This document shows positions 1 to 6,193 of a stretch of DNA of 7,266 nucleotides, piece by piece. Source of the DNA: Prevotella sp. UBA746 (lineage in GTDB: Bacteria; Bacteroidota; Bacteroidia; Bacteroidales; Bacteroidaceae). The DNA lies in contig DBKQ01000070.1 in NCBI GenBank assembly GCA_002298545.1, positions 17,693-24,958 on the forward strand, given 5' to 3'. A model generated the notes under the pieces. It was not told the DNA's origin. It did not search any database and saw only the letters and a list, made by a program, of their open reading frames with translations. Position 1 is the stretch's first letter; each line of letters opens with the position of its first letter. Made by a program: the position numbers and the translations under genes.

Positions 1-361
1 TCTTTACGGTTATCGTGCCGAATTTTATCAACGAGGATGTGGCTGCACCAACGATAACGCCACCGGCACCACCACCGACGCCACGAAGACCGCCCTTTAC
101 ATCGGAAATGGCTATCTTCACTATATCTCCCTTGCTGTAGGTTATCTTGGGGAGACGGGTAACAGGCTGCAAGTTTTCAGCATTGTTATAGGTAAACTGG
201 CTGTCGTACTCTTTTAGCTGTCGAGTAAGGTTACGGACGCCTTGCGAAGAACGAATTTCACTGCGGTCCGGTTCTGCCGTCACTTCCGTGTCTTGCGAAC
301 AGGAGGCAAGTGTCAGACTAAAAAGAGCAACACCTGCAAATAATAATTTTGTTGTTGTCAT
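1..361 (-). CDS. Lipoprotein with glycine-rich segment, function unknown (3' end outside window)
   Basis: I do not recognise a named family. Reading from ATG at 361, 120 residues are visible and the frame is still open at the window edge. Residues 1-21 are a lipoprotein signal with lipobox LASC, so lipidation at Cys21 is expected, and SQDTE follows. Residues about 30-75 are polar with several Arg/Lys (EIRSSQGVRNLTRQ). Residues about 85-110 form a glycine-rich hydrophobic stretch (KGGLRGVGGGAGGVIVGAA) that resembles glycine-zipper or membrane-inserting segments. The preceding gene ends 77 nt upstream; no TAnnTTTG promoter or terminator is visible in that gap, so co-transcription with it is likely. 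The upstream leader is AT-rich with no clear ribosome binding site. It could be a bacteriocin-like or membrane-active protein, or simply a glycine-zipper outer-membrane lipoprotein; the sequence does not decide. Confidence 0.8.
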   Translation of the reverse strand, partial: MTTTKLLFAGVALFSLTLASCSQDTEVTAEPDRSEIRSSQGVRNLTRQLKEYDSQFTYNNAENLQPVTRLPKITYSKGDIVKIAISDVKGGLRGVGGGAGGVIVGAATSSLIKFGTITVK

Positions 362-438
362 ATTATTTTGATTATTAGTTAATATCTGGTTCCATCGAGA
401 TTAATTTTCCGATGAAACCGTGGATTTTTGATAGTTTA

Positions 439-798
439 TTATTCAAAATAGCCGCTCAAGTGTTTGCGGTCATAATATAGGTCGATGCTTGTCTTCTCGC
501 TGTCACCATCTGTACTTGGGACATAGATTGTTGTTTCGTTAGGACCGATTGTCTGGGTGGATCGGTGCATAATGTTACCGTATTGGTCACGAATTACAAC
601 ATCTACATCATATAATGTGGAGTCACACTTAATTGTTACCTCGTCACCGTCTTCATCAACAATAGGTATTGAATGTGGATGACCAACTAATACATCTTCA
701 GTATGTCTGTAAGTCATTTCAACTCTGTTACCATACATCAATATCGGAACACATACAACAAATGCCAATAGCATAGGCAATATCAATTTCTTTTCCAT
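439..798 (-). CDS. Small exported DUF3244-like protein
   Basis: A 119-residue protein with an N-terminal signal peptide (Lys-Lys, then a hydrophobic core at about residues 5-21), probably cleaved near MYGN. There is a Cys at 16, but Val-Val before it does not make a lipobox. The mature part (about 95 residues) is a run of predicted beta strands: SIPIVDEDG, VTIKCDS, YDVDVVIRDQYGNIMHRS, TTIYVPS, SIDLYYDRKHLSGYFE. This order, with the 'V.I.D..G....' strand pair and the C-terminal 'L.G.F' strand, fits DUF3244, small beta-sandwich secreted proteins common in Bacteroides and Prevotella; assignment is by pattern only. Function is unknown. It is the first gene behind the -7 box at 821-828, with a very short leader and a weak AAGGA just before ATG. 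It is probably co-transcribed with the following lipoprotein gene and controlled by the regulator encoded just upstream. Confidence 0.8.
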   Translation of the reverse strand: MEKKLILPMLLAFVVCVPILMYGNRVEMTYRHTEDVLVGHPHSIPIVDEDGDEVTIKCDSTLYDVDVVIRDQYGNIMHRSTQTIGPNETTIYVPSTDGDSEKTSIDLYYDRKHLSGYFE

Positions 799-820
799 AT
801 TTTCCTTTTTATTTTTGCCG

Positions 821-828
821 CAAAGGTA
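821..828 (-). promoter_or_regulatory. Bacteroidetes-type -7 promoter element
   Basis: The minus strand reads TACCTTTG, an exact match to the Bacteroidetes -7 consensus TAnnTTTG. It lies 22 nt before the ATG at 798. The -33 element is imperfect: at a 19-nt spacing the minus strand has TTTT rather than TTTG. A weak -33 box fits a promoter that needs an activator. Transcription would start about 10-20 nt before the ATG, giving a very short leader. Confidence 0.6.
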
Positions 829-860
829 GAAAAGAGCTTAATAAAGGAAAAGAAATTGCG

Positions 861-927
861 TTTGAAAAACTTTTGATTTTAGCATAGGGGGGGTAAAAAA
901 ATTTGAAAAACTTTTGATTTTAACATA
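861..927 (-). repeat. Two 26-bp direct repeats, candidate operator
   Basis: Copies at 861-886 and 902-927 are identical at 25 of 26 positions (G at 882, A at 923). Both begin TTTGAAAAACTTTTGATTTT on the plus strand. The period is 41 bp, close to four helical turns, so both copies face the same side of the DNA. They lie 33 and 74 bp upstream of the -7 box at 821-828, the usual range for activator sites. The distal copy ends 11 bp from the stop codon of the HTH regulator gene. Each copy contains an imperfect dyad around AAAAcTTTT. Binding by that regulator is inference. Confidence 0.75.
887..901. other. G7-T-A7 double homopolymer spacer
   Basis: The 15 bp between the two direct repeats are seven G, one T and seven A on the plus strand. 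Both runs are prone to replication slippage. A change of length would alter the spacing and helical phase of the two repeats without touching any coding sequence. The tract itself is seen directly; its role is inference. Confidence 0.6.
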
Positions 928-938
928 CAAATATCTGA

Positions 939-2639
939 TTACAAAGAACATATAAAATTATCAAAATCCTTGGCTTTACCCTTTATTTTGAAAAATTTTT
1001 TATATAGAGATGCTCTATAAACTGAAATTGTTCCATCAGTTCTACACATTATTGTAGCAATATCAGAGTTCGTAAAACCTAACTTTACCAACATACATAT
1101 TTTATAATCATATGAGTCTACAGGATAGATGCTATTGATTTTTTCCTTAAATCTTGGAGAAATGATTTCCATGGATTTAGTTATGCAATTCCAGTCTGTC
1201 GAAGAAAGATTTTTGTGATATTTTATGCTTCTTCTAATCAATTCATATACATGTATTTTCTCAGACCCTACCTCATATTCATAAGTCTCAAGAGAAGATT
1301 GAATACTTGAAAGTTCCTCATTCAACTCGGCTATATGCTTTTCATAAGATGCCTTACATTTCAGATTATCTGATACAGACAGTTCATACAAAGCTTCCAA
1401 ATGACTCACTAAACTTTTATATTCATAAATCTTCTTCTTGTTTCTTTCATACAGATAACACACAAAAGAAAATATAGAAAGAGAGATTAGAAATATTGAC
1501 AAATATATAATACTCCTTTTTTGTTCATTTCGTTCAATTTCATGAATTTTCTTTTCACGCAAACTATAATTATAGAGCATATGTATTCTTGAGACTGATT
1601 CGGTAGCTGAAGCTACACGTACAGAATCTGACATTTTTCTATATAGACTTAAATATTTAGAAACTTTAAGCAAATCTTTCTTTAAAGAATAATAGTTAAC
1701 AAGTTCACTTAATGCAAGCTCTTTGGCATATATTGTTCCGGTTTCCATTATTCTGTTGCTATAAACATAAACAGAATCTATAATGCCCATTTTCTTATAA
1801 AGATCTAATGCAAGACAATTTGTTGGAGACAATAGTCTATCATCTACATTTCTTAAATGTACAGAGTATATTTCATATGCCCTTTGTATTTCGCCCTTAC
1901 TTTTATATAAAGATGCTAAAGACAATAATATAGACTCTTCCAATAGCTTATCATCAATGCTTATAGACAATTTATAAGAATCTTTCAATACGGATTCTGA
2001 GACATCTACTTTATTTAAATATTTACAAGTTTGTGCTATATCGCGCATACTATGAAGCATATTAACGGTATCTCTCAATAATGAATCACAGGTATATGAC
2101 TTTCGGTACATCGTCAATGCCTCATCAAACATATCCTGTTCAAGAAACAACGTTCCGCTCTGACTGTACACCTTGCTCTTAAACGACAACGGTGTCTTGT
2201 CGTCGGACAAATCCAAGGCTGTCTGGAAACATTTCAGCGCCTGTGGGGCATCGCTATGCTCTACGTAATATTTACCAAGATAGTAGCATGACTCTCTATA
2301 TTTTTCCTTGTCTCTGCTGTCTTCAAAGAAATCACAGACACGGAATATGGTACTGTCTTTCTGGGGTTCATACAGGTTGTTGGCAACTTTTATTTTCAAC
2401 AGGTCATAATACATCCGGTCCGGCTCGCTACGATATTCATTGGCTGAAAGTTTTCTGAGCAACAAACGGACACTGTCGGGCTTGCTATCGCAAAGCGAGT
2501 CTATCGCGACGAGTTCTTTCGGATAGGTGTGATGGAAGTTTACGGAAAATATAACAACAGCCAATGTCGCAACAATCACAGAAGCGGCTATCGAATAGAT
2601 TAGAATTTGTTTTCTTGTCAGATTATGTAATATGTTCAT
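939..2639 (-). CDS. Membrane-anchored TPR regulator with LuxR-like C-terminal HTH
   Basis: A 566-residue protein of a family common in Bacteroidales: periplasmic TPRs joined through the membrane to a cytoplasmic DNA-binding domain. Membrane segment 1 is at residues 11-33. TPR helices are clearest at about 115-146 (YYLGKYYVEHSDAPQALKCF), 156-184 and 238-262. Membrane segment 2 is at 376-397. A charged, coiled-coil-like stretch follows (about 398-452). The HTH occupies about 505-550: 'YKICMLVKLGFTNSDIATIM' with recognition-helix region 'TDGTISVYRASLYKKFF', ending in the family's usual 'AKDFDNFICSL' tail. The N-terminus in, TPRs out, HTH in topology is inferred. The start lies 4 nt after the stop of the protease gene, so the two are co-transcribed and probably translationally coupled. 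GC by hand count is about 45% for residues 1-180 but about 30% for the rest, so the gene is probably a recombinant. Likely targets are the repeats just past its stop codon. Confidence 0.88.
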   Translation of the reverse strand: MNILHNLTRKQILIYSIAASVIVATLAVVIFSVNFHHTYPKELVAIDSLCDSKPDSVRLLLRKLSANEYRSEPDRMYYDLLKIKVANNLYEPQKDSTIFRVCDFFEDSRDKEKYRESCYYLGKYYVEHSDAPQALKCFQTALDLSDDKTPLSFKSKVYSQSGTLFLEQDMFDEALTMYRKSYTCDSLLRDTVNMLHSMRDIAQTCKYLNKVDVSESVLKDSYKLSISIDDKLLEESILLSLASLYKSKGEIQRAYEIYSVHLRNVDDRLLSPTNCLALDLYKKMGIIDSVYVYSNRIMETGTIYAKELALSELVNYYSLKKDLLKVSKYLSLYRKMSDSVRVASATESVSRIHMLYNYSLREKKIHEIERNEQKRSIIYLSIFLISLSIFSFVCYLYERNKKKIYEYKSLVSHLEALYELSVSDNLKCKASYEKHIAELNEELSSIQSSLETYEYEVGSEKIHVYELIRRSIKYHKNLSSTDWNCITKSMEIISPRFKEKINSIYPVDSYDYKICMLVKLGFTNSDIATIMCRTDGTISVYRASLYKKFFKIKGKAKDFDNFICSL

Positions 2640-2643
2640 AACT

Positions 2644-3891
2644 TCAATTTCTATTTATCATATTCTTATGCTCAGTCTTGTGAGTAGCTTTCCACCAAGC
2701 TGTTGTACGTTTATCATTGGCATAAGGATTCAGACTTGGGTCTGAAACGGTAAGACCGGAAAATTCAGTTATCTTTCGTACTGCACCATTAACACCGACG
2801 AGACTTGTAAAATAATACGGAGTGTTATCCTTATACGGCACTGCTGCTGCCATCTGCTGACGGAAGGCAGCCAATAGAGTCTCGTCATGACATATATGGC
2901 GCACGTAATCGCCGAGATCATAAAAGAGCGACGTACTGTAGCCGTCGAATACCTGCACGCCGTCTGCATCAGCCTCAACATCAGCCGCATCATTTATCTG
3001 CCGCATCAAGGAGGCAATGGCATCAAGCTGCGAGCAGTCAGTCACGGCAATAGTGGCATACGGATATTTCTTCCCCCCATAAGTATAAGAGTTGTAAAAA
3101 GATATCAACTCCGAACACACGGCAGAATAATCAAGTGTTCCCATGAGATATTTCAGGATATTGCGGTAAGGCATACCGTAATTCATCATCTCCGCCGGAC
3201 AGGCAATGAGATAGTCAGTAGCATCCTTCAAGTCGAAGGCAGCCTCAACATTAGACATATAGCAATCGTCGAACAGGATATATTCCATCTTTATCCCCGC
3301 ATTCCTTATCCCCTGGGCAAAGTCGGATATATCAATCATCGTACCATCTGTATATCCGCCAAAGAAACGAGTAAGTGGAACATAATCTTCGCCCTTCATG
3401 CGCATCAATGCATGCAGCTTGGCACTGCTACGGGCATAAGTGGCAGTTCTCACCCACCCCATGCCGTGTCCACCGACAATCATCGCAAATTTCTTGGCAG
3501 GTGCATAGTCTGCGACATCCCCCAATACGGAAGTAATACCGACAGGTGTGGTAACATCTATTCCGGAATAAGTCTTGATTGGTTTCTCTTCACATTTCCC
3601 GTTTTCCAAAGCAAGTTCAAACATTCTGGAGTTTGTGGCACTTTCCGCCATATAAACAACAATACGGTCAGTCCGTTTGTTGCCATACTGCTCCAGTGCA
3701 GCTTTCATGTCAGCAATATTAGTTTTGAAGAAAGAAATAAGATTGCCACTGTTACCCGTCCACGGCATAAAGACAACCACGGTGCGTTCCGCCAACTTTA
3801 TATCATCCGGTTCATCGCTGCTACAAGAAGCCAACATCATCACACATACTAATATCAAAGGGAAAATGGAAATATAAAGGAAACGTTTCAT
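2644..3891 (-). CDS. Clostripain-family (C11) cysteine peptidase, lipoprotein
   Basis: A 415-residue secreted endopeptidase, expected to cut after Arg or Lys. Residues 1-22 are a lipoprotein signal with lipobox LASC and Cys23. The next residues (SSDEPDD) are acidic, like the surface-export signals of Bacteroidetes lipoproteins, so an outer-surface location is likely. The C11 core is clear: 'FAMIVGGHGMGWV' carries the catalytic His142 and 'ILFDDCYMSNVEAAF' the nucleophile Cys210. Asp208, two residues before the Cys, matches the residue that sets basic P1 specificity in the P. merdae C11 peptidase. 'CPAEMMNYGMPY' (231-242), 'DLGDYV' (325-330) and the C-terminal 'AWWKATH' are further family marks. 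The protein looks intact. It is 85 nt downstream of the N-acyltransferase gene, separated by a terminator, and 4 nt upstream of the regulator gene. The natural substrate is unknown; the neighbouring Arg-rich lipoprotein is a candidate by context only. Confidence 0.92.
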   Translation of the reverse strand: MKRFLYISIFPLILVCVMMLASCSSDEPDDIKLAERTVVVFMPWTGNSGNLISFFKTNIADMKAALEQYGNKRTDRIVVYMAESATNSRMFELALENGKCEEKPIKTYSGIDVTTPVGITSVLGDVADYAPAKKFAMIVGGHGMGWVRTATYARSSAKLHALMRMKGEDYVPLTRFFGGYTDGTMIDISDFAQGIRNAGIKMEYILFDDCYMSNVEAAFDLKDATDYLIACPAEMMNYGMPYRNILKYLMGTLDYSAVCSELISFYNSYTYGGKKYPYATIAVTDCSQLDAIASLMRQINDAADVEADADGVQVFDGYSTSLFYDLGDYVRHICHDETLLAAFRQQMAAAVPYKDNTPYYFTSLVGVNGAVRKITEFSGLTVSDPSLNPYANDKRTTAWWKATHKTEHKNMINRN

Positions 3892-3918
3892 AAGCCAGGC
3901 GGTTGTCGGGTTAATATT

Positions 3919-3926
3919 TAAAGATA
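3919..3926 (-). promoter_or_regulatory. Weak -7-like element before the C11 protease gene
   Basis: The minus strand reads TATCTTTA, one mismatch from TAnnTTTG, 27 nt before the protease ATG at 3891. It directly follows the T-rich tail of the terminator. No TTTG is found at the usual -33 spacing; a TTTC is nearby in the hairpin loop. The protease-regulator pair needs a promoter about here if the terminator is effective, but the match is poor. Confidence 0.3.
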
Positions 3927-3954
3927 AAGAAAAAGGAGCTGTAGAAACAGCACC
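3927..3954 (-). terminator. Rho-independent terminator of the acyltransferase unit
   Basis: The minus strand reads GGTGCTGT-TTCT-ACAGCTCC followed by TTTTTCTT. The two 8-nt arms pair at seven of eight positions around a 4-nt loop, and the U-rich tail is immediate. It begins 22 nt after the stop codon of the N-acyltransferase gene and separates that gene from the protease-regulator pair. Confidence 0.75.
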
Positions 3955-3976
3955 GTTTCCAAACGCCCCATGATTT

Positions 3977-4966
3977 TTATTTCTGTTTGTAGATAATAGG
4001 ATTCGCCCCGCTCGTAATCTCGAGAGCCTCGGGATGATCCTTTATATACGAGTCGATGTGTCTCATTCTCTTCTCCTCGAGAATCTCGTCTACGGCAATA
4101 AGAATTCCCGTTTCCTCCACATCCCCAAAGCCGTCGTTAATTGCCGTGCCGAAAAGCTTCATCGTAGGACTGAGATTCATATAAGCGTTGACAAGCGGCG
4201 GAATATTGTATCCCATCTTTCGGATTTCACGGTTTAGGATTCTATAGTCAGCCCTGAAGTCATCCTCACAGAATAGAGCCTTCAGCTCATTAGGGTCAGT
4301 TTCGATTTTCAGCGGTTCCATCGGGATGACAAGATTCTCCTTGTCGTCGAAATGCTTCTTCAGGAAATAAAGAATCATATCCCTACCCTTGCGTATATAC
4401 GAAGGATACATAGTCATCTTACCGAAGAAATATTTCACGTTAGGCATAATAACCGTCAAGGCACCGAGTCCGTCCCACAGATTGTCGAGGGCAAACAGGC
4501 TCTTGGCTCCCATTCTTGAACTTTGATATGGCAGAGAGACAAAAGAGCGCCCGAGTTCTATAGTCTGCGGCATATATTCCTTCATGAACTTTTCGGAGAA
4601 ATGGAACATATGGCTTGTTGCGAGCACCGGCTGCCCGTTGCTGTCTATATCAACGTCAGTACCGAGAATATACCTGTAGCCGCCGATAATCTCCTCAGCC
4701 TCAGGGTTCCACACGATAAGCTGTTTATAGCAGTTGTCCATAGTGTCAAACTCGTCGATATCCATACTCTTACCCGTACCGCCGCCAGCTTCACGGAAAG
4801 CAATCTCGCGCAGTCTTCCGATTTCCTTCATCACGTTCGGGGCATTATGTGCCGTAATGATATAGATTTCGTTGTTACTCTTGTTTGTCATGCGCAGTTG
4901 GCGCTCAGGAGTAAGCTCTTTTTTCAGCAGCTCTTTGTCAATAGGCTGGATTATCTCTTGTTCCAT
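3977..4966 (-). CDS. glsB: GNAT/OlsB-like N-acyltransferase, glycine-lipid synthesis (GlsB type)
   Basis: A 329-residue acyltransferase of the OlsB/hemolysin-like GNAT group. In Bacteroides the corresponding GlsB transfers a 3-hydroxy fatty acyl chain to glycine, the first step in glycine-lipid synthesis; function here is by family resemblance. Conserved blocks are 'EIGRLREIAFREAGGGTG' (48-65), the acidic 'DIDEFDT' (69-75), 'KQLIVWNPEAEEIIGGYRYI' (81-100), 'TIELGRSFV' (135-143), 'LFALDNLWDGLG' (157-168), 'NIPPLVNAYMNLSPTM' (254-269) and 'FGTAIN..FGDVEETGI' (272-288). No signal peptide or membrane span is seen, so it should work in the cytoplasm or at the inner membrane face. It follows the PlsC-like partner gene after a 156-nt gap. 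No TAnnTTTG element is visible in that gap, so it is probably in the same operon. A hairpin terminator follows. An ornithine- or other amino-acid-lipid enzyme is the main alternative. Confidence 0.88.
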   Translation of the reverse strand: MEQEIIQPIDKELLKKELTPERQLRMTNKSNNEIYIITAHNAPNVMKEIGRLREIAFREAGGGTGKSMDIDEFDTMDNCYKQLIVWNPEAEEIIGGYRYILGTDVDIDSNGQPVLATSHMFHFSEKFMKEYMPQTIELGRSFVSLPYQSSRMGAKSLFALDNLWDGLGALTVIMPNVKYFFGKMTMYPSYIRKGRDMILYFLKKHFDDKENLVIPMEPLKIETDPNELKALFCEDDFRADYRILNREIRKMGYNIPPLVNAYMNLSPTMKLFGTAINDGFGDVEETGILIAVDEILEEKRMRHIDSYIKDHPEALEITSGANPIIYKQK

Positions 4967-5084
4967 TTTATGTTATGTATTGTTTTTTCTTTATTGTTAT
5001 TGAAGTGATAAGACATATGGGGACGAATAAGACCATTGGAAGTTTTGAGAGAACTAAGTTCTATGAATTCCGAATAATCCCGTT

Positions 5085-5124
5085 CCCTCCCTTCTGGGGA
5101 GAGTTATGGTGGGTCTTATGGGTT
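5085..5124. repeat. GC-rich palindromic element in the acyltransferase gap
   Basis: A GC-rich patch in otherwise AT-rich intergenic DNA, holding the inverted repeat CTCCC (5087-5091) and GGGAG (5097-5101) around a 5-nt loop, then TTATGGTGGGTC. It resembles the short 'CTCCC...GGGGAG...GTGGG' palindromic repeats scattered in Bacteroidales genomes, from memory. There is no second copy in this window. No T-run follows on the minus strand, so it is not a typical terminator. It reaches the stop codon of the upstream gene. Confidence 0.35.
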
Positions 5125-5947
5125 ACAGTTCATAAACCTTGTCCTCTACCCATTGTGCCCATTCCTTTGGCGTGCGGCTCTTGTCGAAAGTCTGCCAAGG
5201 TATTGGCTTCCCGATCTTTACCACAAATTCCTTATGCACATTCTTGTACATCTCGTCGACGAGAAAGAGCATGGCGATATTAAACTTAATGCCGAGCCGT
5301 TTGCACAGATTTGCCAGATTATAAAAGAAATCAGAGTTTTTCCCTCCGAAATGTATCGGCACTATATCGCGGTGATACTCCACACTTTTCGATATAAACG
5401 TCTTTGTCCACGGGATATCATGTATCTTGCCGTTGATTCTCCTTGAGCAGAGTCCTGCCGGAAACATAAGCATGTGGTTGTCGCTTTGGAAGCCTGCCTC
5501 AACCATTGCAGGAAAATTTCTCCCTTGTCGCCCGGTCTTGTTAATAGGAATGCAAAGCGGGGCAAGTCCCGGCAGATTCATCAGCAAGTCGTTTACGAGA
5601 TAGCGGAATCTTCCGTCGTAATGTCTTCCGATAACGGCACCGAGCGCCACGCCGTCGATACCTCCGAGCGGATGGTTGCTGACGAAGGTATACAGTCTGC
5701 CGTCGTTTTTGTCGGGCAGATTCTCCTTTCCCTCGATAACGAGCGTCATGTCGAGATACTTCACACAGTCCTCAAGCCATTCCACTCCAACATGAGCGCG
5801 ACTCTCCCAGAGGAAGTCGTTCACCTGGTTCTGATGTACGATATGCTTCAGCCATCCGACGAGCAGTCGCGGCACATATTTAGCCTTGCTGCCCATCTTG
5901 TCCTTAAGTATTTTGTCGATATCAATTGTTTTCTGCGTTACTTCCAT
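5123..5947 (-). CDS. glsA: PlsC-like lysophospholipid O-acyltransferase (GlsA type)
   Basis: A 274-residue LPLAT-superfamily acyltransferase. In glycine-lipid synthesis the GlsA enzyme adds the second acyl chain, on the 3-hydroxyl of the N-acylated glycine; here this is assigned from family resemblance and from lying beside the GlsB-type gene. The catalytic block is 'FVSNHPLGGIDG' (88-99) with His92 and Asp98, the variant HPxGGxDG form of the HX4D motif usual in this subfamily. Other blocks are 'LVNDLLMNLPGLAPLCIPINKTG' (117-139), 'FPAG' (162-165, for FPEG) with following 'SRR', and 'VPIHFGGKNSDFFYNLA' (196-212). The C-terminal 'GKPIPWQTFDKSRTPKEWA' is also typical. Length is normal and the start is unambiguous. 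There is a 246-nt AT-rich gap upstream with a -7-like element. A phosphatidic-acid-forming PlsC is the alternative. Confidence 0.88.
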   Translation of the reverse strand: MEVTQKTIDIDKILKDKMGSKAKYVPRLLVGWLKHIVHQNQVNDFLWESRAHVGVEWLEDCVKYLDMTLVIEGKENLPDKNDGRLYTFVSNHPLGGIDGVALGAVIGRHYDGRFRYLVNDLLMNLPGLAPLCIPINKTGRQGRNFPAMVEAGFQSDNHMLMFPAGLCSRRINGKIHDIPWTKTFISKSVEYHRDIVPIHFGGKNSDFFYNLANLCKRLGIKFNIAMLFLVDEMYKNVHKEFVVKIGKPIPWQTFDKSRTPKEWAQWVEDKVYEL

Positions 5948-6047
5948 ATCTCTACGGCAATAATTTTTATTCTGCTAACAGTGCAAATCGAATGCAGAAA
6001 ATCCAAGCTTTCTTGAATTTCTCCACAGAAGTGCAATCTATTTTATG

Positions 6048-6055
6048 CAAAAATA
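6048..6055 (-). promoter_or_regulatory. Candidate -7 promoter element for the acyltransferase genes
   Basis: The minus strand reads TATTTTTG, an exact match to TAnnTTTG, 100 nt before the ATG at 5947 in the AT-rich gap after the M16 peptidase gene. No TTTG is found about 19 nt further upstream, and in DNA this AT-rich a match can arise by chance. If real, the leader would be about 90-95 nt. I saw no clear terminator for the M16 gene in the rest of the gap (5948-6193). Confidence 0.35.
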
Positions 6056-6193
6056 AAATAACTTTTTCACATACATCACTTTTTTATAAGAAAAGTTTAG
6101 TATTAAGAACTATTTTAAACATTTTTTCTCTTTATTGTTACTCAAAAGAAATGTATACCGAAAAAATCATCATTTTAAGCAAAAGCCGAACAG

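Noticed and set aside
393..414. CATCG/CGATG inverted repeat between the DUF3244-like and lipoprotein genes as a terminator
   Set aside because: Only a 5-bp stem with a 12-nt loop and no T-run. The two genes are more likely co-transcribed.
366..432. Further TTTTGAT cores at 366-373 and 426-432 as extra copies of the direct repeat
   Set aside because: Only 7-8 bases match, in AT-rich DNA. The rest of the 26-bp unit is absent, so chance is the better explanation.
928..935. GATATTTG on the minus strand as a second promoter upstream of the repeats
   Set aside because: One mismatch from TAnnTTTG and no TTTG at about 19 nt upstream (the nearest is about 26 nt). AT-rich context makes chance likely.
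2887..3852. Plus-strand open frame of 321 codons antisense to the C11 protease gene
   Set aside because: It lies almost wholly opposite a clear C11 gene with its catalytic motifs. The predicted protein has no recognisable domain, and no promoter or leader is seen. It is a shadow frame of a moderately GC-rich gene.
4975..5283. Plus-strand frame covering the acyltransferase gap and the end of the GlsA-type gene
   Set aside because: Two thirds overlaps a clear gene on the other strand. The protein is of odd composition and has no recognisable motif.
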